A stretch of 64,000 bases of DNA from JBBRZM01 sp963813635. GTDB taxonomy: Bacteria > Actinomycetota > Acidimicrobiia > IMCC26256 > JBBRZM01. The stretch spans positions 1 through 64,000 of the forward strand of contig CAWEZO010000007.1 in NCBI GenBank assembly GCA_963813635.1, given 5' to 3'. Numbering within the stretch: the stretch's first letter is position 1; each line of letters starts with the position of its first letter. Of the stretch, positions 18,291-27,139 are shown piece after piece. A program made the position numbers and the translations under genes. The notes under the pieces were generated by a model. It was not told where the DNA came from. It saw only the letters and a program-made list of their open reading frames with translations, and did no database searches.

Positions 18291-18935
18291 GTGACGGGCG
18301 CATCGTGGATCCTCTTGGTGGTCACGGCCGCGTTCGCGGTCGCCGACTGGTTCGCGGTGGCGCGGGACGCGAAACGGCTCGAGTACGTGTGCAAGCCGGC
18401 CACGCTCGTCGCGCTGATCGGTGTCGCGCTGACGCTCGATCCCCGGCACGCCGATACCCGCGCCTGGTTCGTCGCCGCGCTGGCCTTGTCGTTGATCGGC
18501 GACATCTTCCTGATGCTCCCGCGCAACCACCGCACCTTCGCAGCGGGCCTGAGCGCGTTTCTGGTCGGTCACGTGGCCTACATCGTGGGCTTCAACCTCC
18601 ACGGCGGCTCCGGTGGCGCGATCGCGCTCGCCGCGGTGCCTGTGGTGGTCGTCGCGGTGGGGTTTGCGAGCCGGATCCTGCCAGATGTGCTGGCGGGTGA
18701 CGATCGGTCACTCGTCGCGCCGTTGCTCACCTATCTCGTCGTGATCTCGGCGATGGTGGCGAGCACGCTCGCGACCGGCAATCCCTGGGCCGGTGCCGGC
18801 GCGGCGCTGTTCTTCGCCTCCGATCTGATCATCGCGTGGAACGAGTTTCGTCATCGTCTCTCGTGGGGGCCGCTCGCGATCATCGTCACGTACCACGTCG
18901 CCCAGGTCTTGCTGGTGCTCTCGCTCCTGCACTGA
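18291..18935 (+). CDS. YhhN-family lysoplasmalogenase-like membrane protein
   Basis: The integral membrane protein of about 214 residues belongs to the YhhN/TMEM86 family. Some members hydrolyse the vinyl-ether bond of lysoplasmalogens. Characteristic pieces are YVCKPATLVALIGVALTL, ALALSLIGDIFLMLPRN with the conserved GDxxL, and GHVAYIVGF. A helix with AALFFASDLIIAWNEF carries the conserved SD. Eight membrane segments are expected. The start is GTG 18291. No earlier standard start exists in frame after the permease stop. It follows the ABC exporter closely. True substrate unknown. Confidence 0.8.
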   Translation: MTGASWILLVVTAAFAVADWFAVARDAKRLEYVCKPATLVALIGVALTLDPRHADTRAWFVAALALSLIGDIFLMLPRNHRTFAAGLSAFLVGHVAYIVGFNLHGGSGGAIALAAVPVVVVAVGFASRILPDVLAGDDRSLVAPLLTYLVVISAMVASTLATGNPWAGAGAALFFASDLIIAWNEFRHRLSWGPLAIIVTYHVAQVLLVLSLLH

Positions 18936-18947
18936 ACCCACCGAAGC

Positions 18948-19805
18948 TCAGCGCGCCGGTACGGCTCCGTCCCAGAGCTTTTCCAACTCCGCGGGGAGCA
19001 CGGCGGCGACGTCACGATCTTCCTCGGGTACGAGCTGACGCATCGCGCCGAGCACCGATCGTGCCACCGCCTCGACGTGCGCAGCGTCGATGTGGCCACG
19101 CGCGCCGGCGACCGCGAGCAGCTCGTTGACGGTGCGCAGCCTGGCGGGTGCCGCGCCCTTGCGTCGCGGCGGACCGGCGAGCAGGCGCGCGTCGTCGGGC
19201 AGGTGGCCGAGCAGATGCTCGCGCTCGTGCGGCGGCAGCCGATCCGAGAACGCGCCCAGCACCGCGCGCACGGCGAGCATGTCGTTGGCATCGTCGGCAC
19301 CTGCGGCCCGAGCGGCGGCAAGGAGCTTCTTGAGGGCCGGGGACGGGCCGGCTCGAAAGCGTCCCGACGAGGGACGGGTGTCGCTCGCGAGCAAGCCGAC
19401 GTGAAGGTACGACTCGGCGCCGACGACGCCGGACACGTCGAGCGCCACGTGCGCGATCCGATCCGCGTCGGTGAGCGCAGGGACGTCGCCGTGGAGCAGG
19501 ACGACGTGGTCTTCGACCATCACGTGCACACGCGGCACGTCGAGCTCCTTTTCGAGCGGACCGAGCACGGAGCGCACACGGTCGGCGAGCACGTCGTCGG
19601 ACACATCCGGGTCGGGCGAGCCGGCCGTGACCCGATCGCGCGTGACCGCGACGCGGTGCCGCACATCGCGTGCCCGGCGGCCGAGCGCCGCACCGGCCTG
19701 ACGCGCCGCCCGTGCGGTCCGCGTGGTGCCACTCGCGACGGCGACCACTCCGACGGCCGCGGCAACCGTGCCGGCGCGTACGGCGAGCTGGCGCAACGTG
19801 GGCAT
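18948..19805 (-). CDS. BON plus DUF2267 domain protein
   Basis: This 285-residue protein has three parts. An N-terminal hydrophobic segment (AGTVAAAVGVVAVASGTTRT) could anchor it in the membrane. A BON-like domain follows (residues about 75-150: VRSVLGPLEKELDVPRVHVM, then VVLLHGDVPALTDADRIA). The C-terminal half carries DUF2267-like features, with VRAVLGAFSDRLPPHEREHL and later RSVLGAMRQLVPEEDRDVAA. These domains occur in stress-associated actinobacterial proteins. Fusion of the two in one chain is plausible but I have not seen the molecular role defined. It is convergent with the YhhN gene. Confidence 0.74.
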   Translation of the reverse strand: MPTLRQLAVRAGTVAAAVGVVAVASGTTRTARAARQAGAALGRRARDVRHRVAVTRDRVTAGSPDPDVSDDVLADRVRSVLGPLEKELDVPRVHVMVEDHVVLLHGDVPALTDADRIAHVALDVSGVVGAESYLHVGLLASDTRPSSGRFRAGPSPALKKLLAAARAAGADDANDMLAVRAVLGAFSDRLPPHEREHLLGHLPDDARLLAGPPRRKGAAPARLRTVNELLAVAGARGHIDAAHVEAVARSVLGAMRQLVPEEDRDVAAVLPAELEKLWDGAVPAR

Positions 19806-19962
19806 GGATCCTCCTTCGTCAGGGGTTCAGCCTGCCCCGTCTGCACGACGCCCGCCAGTGTCTTCCGGCCCATTCGGACGGCCCGAGCTCGAACTGGTCC
19901 ACGTTCACTCAAGGAAGACTTGAGGATTCGCGGGCCAGTTCGCTGGTGTCGCTGGTCGCGGG

Positions 19963-20628
19963 TTACAGCAGCAGGGGTGCGGGCGCGCGGCGAGCACCGT
20001 TGCCGGTTGCCGGTGTGAGGAGCTCGTGACGTTCGCGGTACTCGACGACCTGCTCGACCGAGATCAACGAGATGCGATGCTCCACGGCGAAGAGCTCGAG
20101 GAACGGGAAGCGCGCCGCCGAGCCGTCGTCGTGCAGCACCTCGCAGATGACGGCGCACGGAGAGAGTCCCGCGAGCTTGGCGAGGTCGACCGCGGCCTCG
20201 GTGTGGCCGCGTCGTTCGAGCACGCCGCCGGGACGGGCGCGCAGCGGGAACACGTGGCCCGGTCGGATGAAGTCGTCGGCGCGGGCTGATGGCTCGAGCA
20301 CCCGCCGCATGGTGGTGGCACGATCGGCCGCGGAGATGCCGCTTCCGACGGAGTGATGGTCGATCGACACCGTGAACACGGTGTCGCACGTCGCATTGGG
20401 CACCATGGGCCCGATCTCGAGGTGCGTGAGCCGGGTCGCGTCGCACGGCATGCACACCAGCCCGCGGGCCCACCGCAGCATGAAGTTGACCGCCTCGGCC
20501 GTGACCCACTCGGCGGCCATCGTGAGGTCACCCTCGTTTTCGCGTTCTTCGTCGTCGACGACGAGCACCATCTCGCCGCGCCGGATGCGCTTCAGTGCCT
20601 CGTCGATCGTGGCCAATGCCATGCTCAT
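19963..20628 (-). CDS. ribB: 3,4-dihydroxy-2-butanone-4-phosphate synthase
   Basis: This 221-residue enzyme splits ribulose-5-phosphate to the four-carbon precursor of riboflavin and formate. Diagnostic segments are VLVVDDEERENEGDLTMAAE with the acidic metal site, FMLRWARGLVCMPCDATRLT, FTVSIDHHSVGSGISAADRA, RPGHVFPLRARPGG and the active-site RRGHTEAAVDLAKLAGL. It stands alone without the GTP cyclohydrolase II domain usually fused in actinobacterial RibBA, so that activity must be encoded elsewhere. The short leader (20629-20680) shows no FMN riboswitch signature that I can recognise. Confidence 0.95.
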   Translation of the reverse strand: MSMALATIDEALKRIRRGEMVLVVDDEERENEGDLTMAAEWVTAEAVNFMLRWARGLVCMPCDATRLTHLEIGPMVPNATCDTVFTVSIDHHSVGSGISAADRATTMRRVLEPSARADDFIRPGHVFPLRARPGGVLERRGHTEAAVDLAKLAGLSPCAVICEVLHDDGSAARFPFLELFAVEHRISLISVEQVVEYRERHELLTPATGNGARRAPAPLLL

Positions 20629-20680
20629 GCTCCCTGTAGGTGGTCAGCGTCGTGACCGTCGCCCGACGTCGAGGGCCGTG

Positions 20681-21679
20681 TCATGCCGCGCTCGGCAATG
20701 TGACGACCATGCGACAGCCGTGTGGCTGGCGTTGTTCGGGGTGGATCTCGCCTCCGTGGAGGTCGACGATCCATTGCGCGATGGCGAGGCCGAGGCCGGC
20801 GCCGCCATCAGTCGTGGCCCGCGCGGTGTCGGCGCGGTAGAAGCGCTCGAAGATCCGCGCTCGCTCCGGCTCGGGGATCCCCGGGCCGTCGTCGCACACT
20901 TCAATCGTGACCCCCGTGGCGCTGCGTCGGGCACGCACCTCGACGCTGCCACCGTGCGGCGTGTACCGCACCGCGTTCTCGAGCAGGTTCGCGACGACTT
21001 GGTGCACACGTTCCTGATCGGCGTCGGCAGTGAGGCCGGGCGTCTCGACGACGACCGCCACCGCGACGTCAGGCGTGTGCAGGCGCGACTCACGCACCGC
21101 GTGCTCCAGCATCGGCTCGACCGAGAACTCCTCACGGTCGAGCGGTACCGCGCCCGACTCGAGGCGGGACAGGTCGAGCAGCTGCGTGACGAGACGGCCG
21201 AGCCGCTCCACTTGGGCGAGCATCGTGCGGAGCGTCGCGTCATCGGGTGGCGCCACGCCGTCGATCAAGTTCTCGAGGACGGCCTGCAACGCGGTGATGG
21301 GCGTGCGCAGCTCGTGCGACACGTTGGCGACGAGGTCGCGTCGCACACGGTCGGTTTCGGCGAGCTCGGCCGCCATCTTGTTGAACGCCCGCGCGAGGTC
21401 GCCGACCTCGTCGCGAGACGTGGCCGTGACCCGCCGGCCGTACTTGCCCCGTGCCATCTCGCGGGCCGCGTCGGCCATGTCACGCAGCGGCGACGTCATG
21501 CCGCTGGCGAGGAACTTCACCATCAACAGCGCGACCGCGGCCGCGATCACGCCGCTGACCGAGGGCCAGATGCCGAGCTTGATGCCGGCCCAGAAGACCA
21601 TGACTGTCACCGCGACCGCGGCGAAGATCAACGCGCCGAGCTTGATCTTGATCGACGGCACCGGGTCGAGCGGTCTCAT
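20681..21679 (-). CDS. Sensor histidine kinase
   Basis: This membrane sensor kinase has 332 residues. It has two N-terminal membrane helices with almost no loop between them (ALIFAAVAVTVMVFWAGIKL and VSGVIAAAVALLMVKFLASG), so it may sense through or within the membrane. An HAMP-like linker follows, then the H-box NVSHELRTPITALQAVLENL with the phospho-acceptor at about His122. The ATPase has N-box NLLENAVRYTPHGG, G1 DDGPGIPEPER and G2 GAGLGLAIAQWIVDLHGGEI. The start ATG 21679 overlaps the response-regulator stop (ATGA), so the two are translationally coupled. Confidence 0.92.
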   Translation of the reverse strand: MRPLDPVPSIKIKLGALIFAAVAVTVMVFWAGIKLGIWPSVSGVIAAAVALLMVKFLASGMTSPLRDMADAAREMARGKYGRRVTATSRDEVGDLARAFNKMAAELAETDRVRRDLVANVSHELRTPITALQAVLENLIDGVAPPDDATLRTMLAQVERLGRLVTQLLDLSRLESGAVPLDREEFSVEPMLEHAVRESRLHTPDVAVAVVVETPGLTADADQERVHQVVANLLENAVRYTPHGGSVEVRARRSATGVTIEVCDDGPGIPEPERARIFERFYRADTARATTDGGAGLGLAIAQWIVDLHGGEIHPEQRQPHGCRMVVTLPSAA

Positions 21680-22387
21680 GACGGTTCCGGTCGGGCGGCA
21701 TAGCCGACGCCGTGCACGGTGCGGATCACGTGGTCGCCGAGCTTGCGTCGCAGCGCGCGCGACGTGTGAGTCGATCGTGCGCCCACCGGCGCCGTCGCGG
21801 TAGCCCCATACGTCGCTGAGGAGTTGGTCGCGCGTGAAGACGCGGCCCGGTGCTGACACCAGGTGAGCGAGCAGGTCGAACTCGGTGGGGGTGAGGTGCA
21901 CGGTGTTGTCGCGACACTCCACGCGTCGCGTCGAACGGTCGAGCACGACGTCGCCCATCCGCAGGACCGGGTCGCCGTCGGGGGTCTGCGCGGAACGCTC
22001 GGCCCGGCGCAAGATCGCGTGGACGCGGGCAACGAGCTCGCGGGCCGAGAACGGCTTCGTGAGGTAGTCGTCGGCGCCGACGGCGAGCCCGACGACGAGA
22101 TCGGTCTCGGAGTCGCGGGCGGTGAGCATGAGCACCGCCGTCGGGCGTTCGTGCTGGATCCGCCGGCACACTTCGAGGCCGTCGAGGCCGGGCAACATGA
22201 GGTCGAGCACCACAAGGTCGGGTTCCACTTCCTGACAGAGGTCGACGCCACTCGGGCCGTCGCCGGCGATCGAGACCTCGAAGCCCTCGCTTCGAAGCCG
22301 GGCGGCGACCGCGGAGGCGATCGAGGCTTCGTCCTCGATGACCACGATCGTCCGCGTCGCAGCTGGAGCAGGAGCGCTGCGCTGCAT
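21676..22387 (-). CDS. OmpR-family response regulator
   Basis: This two-domain regulator of about 237 residues has a receiver domain with IVVIEDEASIASAVAARLRS, phospho-acceptor Asp at about residue 62 in LVVLDLMLPGLDG, and VLMLTARDSETDL and GADDYLTKPFSARELVAR. The winged-helix domain reads VHLTPTEFDLLAHLVSAPGR, FTRDQLLSDVWGY and, after one frame break near 21765, RALRRKLGDHVIRTVHGVGY. It partners the downstream histidine kinase. No target gene is identifiable nearby, though the thi operon precedes it on the same strand after 69 bases. Confidence 0.92.
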
Positions 22388-22456
22388 TGCAGTCAGGATA
22401 AAGACCTGGTCTGCAGGAGTCTCGCCGGACGTGTGGAGATTCGGTGCAGAGGGGAC

Positions 22457-23432
22457 TCAGGGTGTGACAAGGGTCACCACGGCGGACGGATCGGCCGACA
22501 CGCGCACCCGGGCACCGACCTCCGGCAAGCCGCCGTGAGCGGCGGGTGCGGCGGGTGTGGCGGGTGCGGCGACTTCGAGGAGGTCGCCGTCCGCAAGCTC
22601 GACCTCGACGAGGAAGTGGTCGCGCCGGAACGTGCGTGAGCGCACCACTCCCTCGATCGGGCCATCGGCATCGAGCTGCAGGCCCTCGGGTCGAATCGCA
22701 ATCGGCCCGTTCCCGAGCGTCATGACGTTGTAGCCGAGGAACCGGGCGGTGAACGCCGTCGCCGGCCGGCGCCAGACGTCGGCAGGGGAGCCGGCCTGCT
22801 CGATGCGCCCGCCCCGCATGATGGCGACCCGGTCACCGATGGCAAACGCCTCCTCGTGATCGTGGGTCACGAAGAGCGCGGTCACGTGCAGGCGCACGAA
22901 GAGCTCCCGGAGCTCGAGCACGAGACGGTCGCGGAGGTTGCGGTCGAGCGACCCGAGCGGCTCGTCGAGCATGAGGAGCCGGGGTGCGGGGGCGAGCGCG
23001 CGGGCCAGGGCGACGCGCTGCTGCTCGCCACCCGAGAGCTGCGGGATCCGCCGCTGCTCGAAGCCGGCCAGCCCGACCAGCGCGAGCGTCTCGCGCGCTC
23101 GCTGCGCCACCGCCGCGGTGTCGAGCCCCTGCATCCGCAAGCCGAACGCGACGTTGCCGAGCACGTCGCGATGCGGGAACAACGCGTGGTCCTGGAACAT
23201 GAGCCCGAGATTGCGGCGGTGCGGAGGGACGCCGACAAGGTCGTGGCCGTTCCACGCGGACGCGACCCGCCGCGAGCGGCTCGAGCCCGGCGATGGCGCG
23301 GAGGAGCGTGCTCTTGCCACTTCCGCTCGGCCCGAGCACACAGAGTGTCTCGCCGTCGGCGACGGTGAGATCGAGCCCGTCGAGCGCGCGCGTGTCGTCG
23401 TACTGCACGACGAGGTGCTCGACGGTGAGCAC
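22457..23432 (-). CDS. thiQ: Thiamine ABC transporter ATP-binding protein
   Basis: This is the nucleotide-binding subunit, about 325 residues. LTVADGETLCVLGPSGSGKS holds Walker A, and after a frame break near 23270 come FQDHALFPHRDVLGNVAFGL (Q-loop), signature LSGGEQQRVALARAL, Walker B LLMLDEPLGSLDRNLRDRL and ALFVTHDHEEAFAIGDRVAI. The C-terminal regulatory region (IEGVVRSRTFRRDHFLVEVE) resembles the TOBE domain of the spermidine/iron/thiamine class. It is the last gene of the riboswitch-controlled operon thiN-thiB-thiP-thiQ, three bases after thiP. Function as ThiQ is inferred from that context. Confidence 0.88.
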
Positions 23433-23435
23433 GGC

Positions 23436-25100
23436 TCAGAACTCGCCGACCCCGCGGACGCGGAAGCGCTCGATCGTGAGCACCGTGGCGGCGGTCACGA
23501 GCATCAGGATCGTGCTCGCCGCCATCGCGGCCCCGAAATTGTCGATGCCGGGGTGTGTCAGCAACCGGTAGATCTCAACGGGAAGGGTCGGATAGTCGGG
23601 CCGCACGATGAAGATCGTCGCGCCGAACTCGCCGAGCGAGATCGCGAACGCGAACCCGGCTGCGACGAGCGCGGCCCGTGCGACGATGGGCAGATCGACC
23701 TCGCGCCACACGCGCGCGGGGCTCGCCCCGAGCACGCTTGCCGCCTCGCGCAGGCGATTGTCGACCGAGCGGAGCACGGGAAGCATGATCCGCACGACGA
23801 ACGGGATTGCCACGAGCGCGTGCGCGATCGGGATCAACAGCGGTGAGGTGCGGAGATCGAGCGGCGGGTGGTCGAGCGCGATGAGAAACCCGAATCCGAT
23901 CGTCACGGCCGACGTGCCGAGCGGGAGCATCAGCAGCATGTCGAGACCGGCGCGGTTCACGCCGTGTCCGGGTCGGCGCGACGCGAGCGCGAACGAGGCC
24001 AGTCCGCCGACGACGAGCGCGATGACGGTTGCCGCCGTCGCGAACACGAGTGAGTTGCGGATCGCCTCGCTCGGCGGCACGAAGAGCGAGCTGCCGGCAT
24101 GGATGGTGGACAGCGAGCGGTAGTAACCGAAGCCGTAACCGGATCGGGTGGACAGGGAACGATCGACGAGCACGGCGATCGGTACGCCGAGGAGGACGGC
24201 CATTGTCGCGAGCACGCCGGCGATCGTGGCACGCTCGCGCGGGTTGCGCGGGCGGCGGGCGACGTCGGCAGTGGCGCGCAGCGCGAGCGCGGTGTTGCGC
24301 CGGCTCTGCGCGCGGCCGGCGACCACGAGGGTGGCGACCACCGCGAGCAGTTGCACGATTGCCAGCGCCGCCGCGAGCGGAAGGTGCAGCAACTCGAACG
24401 TCTGGCGAAAGATCTCCACCTCGAGCGTCGTGAAGCGCGGGCCGCCGAGGATCAGGATCACGCCGAACGACGTGAACGTGAACAGGAACACAATCGACGC
24501 GGCAGCTGCGATCGCGGGTCGCAGCGCCGGCAGCGTCACCTCGCGGAACGCCCGCCACCGGCTTGCACCGAGCACACGCGCCGCTTCCTCCTGGCGCCGA
24601 TCGAGGTGCGACCACAGGCCTCCGACCGTGCGCACGACGACGGCGTAGTTGAAGAACACATGCGCGACGAGGATCGCAGTGAGCGACTGGTCGAGGCCGA
24701 GCCCGCCCAAGGGGCCGCTGGGACGGAGGAGGCTCGCGAACGCGGCGCCCACGACGACGGTTGGGAGCACGAAGGGTACGGTCACGAGCGCGTGGACGAA
24801 CCGCTTCCCCCGGAACTCGTACCGCGCGAGCACATACGCGGCGGGCAGCGCGGCGATGAGCGTGAGCAGCGTCGACAGCACGGCCTGCCACACCGTGAAC
24901 CAGATGATGTGGCGAAGCGATCGACTCGACAGCACGTCGCCGAGGGGCGAGAGGTCGAGGTGCCGGCGCGGCGCCAGGCCGCGGCCGATGATCGAGGCGA
25001 CCGGGTACACGAAGAACACACCGACGAACACGACCGGGATGATCACGAGCAGCGCCCGTGCACAGGCGCGCGCCGCCGCGGCCGCGGCCGGACGGCTCAT
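23436..25100 (-). CDS. thiP: Thiamine ABC transporter permease (fused two-domain)
   Basis: This permease of about 554 residues has two homologous membrane halves, each with the EAA-type loop. The first is EEAARVLGASRWRAFREVTL-like and the second REAASVLGASPARVWREVDL. About 12 membrane helices are present, for example LLVIIPVVFVGVFFVYPVAS at the start. The fused layout is that of ThiP and FbpB-type importers. The start at ATG 25100 is favoured because it overlaps the stop of thiB (ATGA); a start seven codons earlier is possible. It imports thiamine or a thiamine phosphate with ThiB and ThiQ. Confidence 0.9.
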   Translation of the reverse strand: MSRPAAAAAARACARALLVIIPVVFVGVFFVYPVASIIGRGLAPRRHLDLSPLGDVLSSRSLRHIIWFTVWQAVLSTLLTLIAALPAAYVLARYEFRGKRFVHALVTVPFVLPTVVVGAAFASLLRPSGPLGGLGLDQSLTAILVAHVFFNYAVVVRTVGGLWSHLDRRQEEAARVLGASRWRAFREVTLPALRPAIAAAASIVFLFTFTSFGVILILGGPRFTTLEVEIFRQTFELLHLPLAAALAIVQLLAVVATLVVAGRAQSRRNTALALRATADVARRPRNPRERATIAGVLATMAVLLGVPIAVLVDRSLSTRSGYGFGYYRSLSTIHAGSSLFVPPSEAIRNSLVFATAATVIALVVGGLASFALASRRPGHGVNRAGLDMLLMLPLGTSAVTIGFGFLIALDHPPLDLRTSPLLIPIAHALVAIPFVVRIMLPVLRSVDNRLREAASVLGASPARVWREVDLPIVARAALVAAGFAFAISLGEFGATIFIVRPDYPTLPVEIYRLLTHPGIDNFGAAMAASTILMLVTAATVLTIERFRVRGVGEF

Positions 25101-26187
25101 CCGATGACGCGATCGGTCCATTGTCCGATCCAGGTCTCGCGGTTGCGCTCCACGGTGGCCGGCGGCAGCTGGAACGAATGTTGCGGCTGGTCGGCGTACT
25201 TCACGAACAGCGCCGGCAGCTTGGCGCCGTCACGCACCGGAAGCACGTACATCTGCAGCGGCAGGTCTTGTTGAAAGCGCGTCGACAGCATCTCGTCGAC
25301 GAGCTGCCGCGCCGCCGCCTGATGGTGCGTGCCCCGAAGCACGCCGACGAACTCGATCTGCTTGGCGCACGTGTCGAGCGCGGTGCCGACCGGCGCCTGT
25401 GCGGGGAGCGGCTTCGTGCTCGGATCGACCGAAGCGGGCGGGCTCGTCGCATACGAGACCACCAGGGGGCGGTCGCCGTGGCCGGGACCGGCGGAGAAGT
25501 CGCCGTTGTAGGCCTGGTCCCAACCGGCCTCGACCTTCACGCCATTCGCACGCAGGCTGCTCCAGTAGCGCTGCCAGCCGCCGGTGCCGTACCTCGCGAT
25601 CGTGGCGAGCATGAACACGAGCCCGGGTGACGACGTCGCCGGGTTCTCGGTCACGAGGAGGTCCTTGTAGATCGGCTTCGCGAGGTCGGCGAGCGTGCGC
25701 GGCGCCGGGAGCTTGCGTTTGGCGAGCTCGGCGCGGTCGAAGTTGACGCACACGTCGCCATGGTCGACAGGGGTGAGCTCGTTGCGCGAAGCCAGTTGGT
25801 ACTGCGTTGGTACTTGCGAGAGCTGCGGCGACCGGTAGCGCTCGAAGATCCCGGCGCTCACCGCGGCGCGAGCAGCGTGTTGTCGACGCCGAAGAACGCG
25901 TCACCGAGCGGGTGGCTCTTGGTGAGGATGACCTGGTTGAGCGCCGCGCCGGCGTCGCCCGACGCGACCACCTTCACCTTCACGCCGGTGCGCTTCGTGA
26001 AGTCGTTGAGCACCGACTTCGACACGGCGAACGAGTCGTGCGTGACGAGCGTGATCGTGGTCGGCGACTTTGCCGTGCCCGACGTGCCCGCCGTGCCCGA
26101 CGAGCCCGAGGTGCCGGACGAGCCGGACGAGCCGCACGCCGACGCCAGTGCGAGCACCACCGTGCACGGGATGACGAAGCGACGCAT
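25097..26187 (-). CDS. thiB: Thiamine-binding lipoprotein of ABC importer, one frame break
   Basis: The lipoprotein signal MRRFVIPCTVVLALASACGS has a lipobox Cys at residue 18, followed by a flexible Ser/Gly/Thr linker. The binding domain has TITLVTHDSFAVSKSVLNDF and VVASGDAGAALNQVILTK, then after one missing base near 25860 RSPQLSQVPTQYQLASRNEL. VCVNFDRAELAKRKLPAPRT and FMLATIARYGTGGWQRYW follow, all typical of TbpA/ThiB. The predicted site is outside the membrane, delivering thiamine to ThiP. The start is ATG 26187, one base after the thiN stop. Confidence 0.88.
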
Positions 26188-26188
26188 G

Positions 26189-26857
26189 TCAAGTGCCTCC
26201 GAACTCGGGTTGAACGGCCAGCAACGTGCCGGCCTCGATGGTGACGGTCGCGAGCGGAGCCGTGAGCTGGTTGCTGACACCGCGGCTCGAACCGGGGAGG
26301 AGGTCCTCGCCGTCGAGCGGGTAGAGCAGTCCGGTCGTGCGCACCGCGCGCGCCGGGCCTCCGACCGCAAGAAGGGAGCACAGCTCGCCGGGACGGCCGT
26401 CGACGTCGGTACGCGCTCGTACGACGATGATCCGGGCCGCGCCGACGTAGGCGGTGATCGCGAGGTCGGCAAACTCGACGGAGCCGAGGAGCAGCGCGTT
26501 GGTGAGGAAATGGTCGACGCGGCCGCCGTAGCCACCGACGACGACCACCCTCGTGAAGCCGCGCCCGAGCGCGGCGCGCAGCGCGAGGTCGAGGTCGGTG
26601 TGGTCCTTGGCTTCGGGATGGCGCTCGGCCGTTGCGCCCGACGACACGGCCGCGTCGAGGGCGTCCGCATCGACGGAGTCGAAGTCACCGATCACGAGGT
26701 CGACGCGCCGCCCGGCGCCGACATGGTGCAACCCGGAGTCGGCCGCGATCACGAACGCGTCCGCCGGAACCCGTGCGAGCGCGGCCGGCGGCACGGGATC
26801 GCCGCCGGTGAAGATCACCGCCACCTTCGCCGCAGGCCGTGAGGCTCCGGCATCCAC
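26189..26857 (-). CDS. thiN: Thiamine pyrophosphokinase
   Basis: This enzyme of about 222 residues would transfer pyrophosphate from ATP to thiamine. Conserved pieces are DAFVIAADSGLHHVGAGRRV, the acidic metal motif LVIGDFDSVDADALDA, and HPEAKDHTDLDLALRAALGR. RVVVVGGYGGRVDHFLTNAL follows, and the C-terminal thiamine-binding part contains SNQLTAPLATVTIEAGTLLA. The start is GTG 26857, preceded by AAGGGAAG, which overlaps the edge of the TPP aptamer. As first gene of the operon it turns thiamine imported by ThiBPQ directly into the cofactor, which is also the riboswitch ligand. Confidence 0.88.
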   Translation of the reverse strand: MDAGASRPAAKVAVIFTGGDPVPPAALARVPADAFVIAADSGLHHVGAGRRVDLVIGDFDSVDADALDAAVSSGATAERHPEAKDHTDLDLALRAALGRGFTRVVVVGGYGGRVDHFLTNALLLGSVEFADLAITAYVGAARIIVVRARTDVDGRPGELCSLLAVGGPARAVRTTGLLYPLDGEDLLPGSSRGVSNQLTAPLATVTIEAGTLLAVQPEFGGT

Positions 26858-26865
26858 CGATTGCT

Positions 26866-26988
26866 TCCCTTCGCTGGCATTACCCAGGGCAGGTTCGAGG
26901 GGTCGGTGACGACGGCGCCGGCAGTCAGTGACGATCGACCGACGGCGACTTGGCCACCCTCTCAGCCCGGCTTGCCCGAGCTCCCCAA
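26866..26988 (-). promoter_or_regulatory. TPP riboswitch (THI element)
   Basis: On the minus strand the leader contains GCCGGGCTGAGAGGG, the universal CUGAGA core. After a variable P3 arm it contains CCCTCGAACCTG, then CTGGGTAATGCCAGCGAAGG, which matches the consensus GAACCUG...GGGUAAU..GCGUAGGGA almost base for base. The thiN ribosome-binding site AAGGGAAG starts inside the 3' strand of the P1 region and the start codon is eight bases beyond. TPP binding would therefore block translation directly. It controls the four-gene thi operon. Confidence 0.94.
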
Positions 26989-27139
26989 ATTCGATTGGCG
27001 CCCCGATCGTAACGCGCCCGCCCACATCGCGTACTTGCGTCAGCAGCCGGGGTGACATCCCGGATTGCGACGCAAGAATGAGGAGTCTGGGGTCTGCCGC
27101 GACCGTAAGGCGGGTTGGGGCGCGTGGCAGGATGACCCG

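Noticed and set aside
20629..20680. FMN riboswitch before ribB
   Set aside because: The leader is too short and lacks the conserved AGGAUAU/GGGUGAAAUUCC-type blocks.
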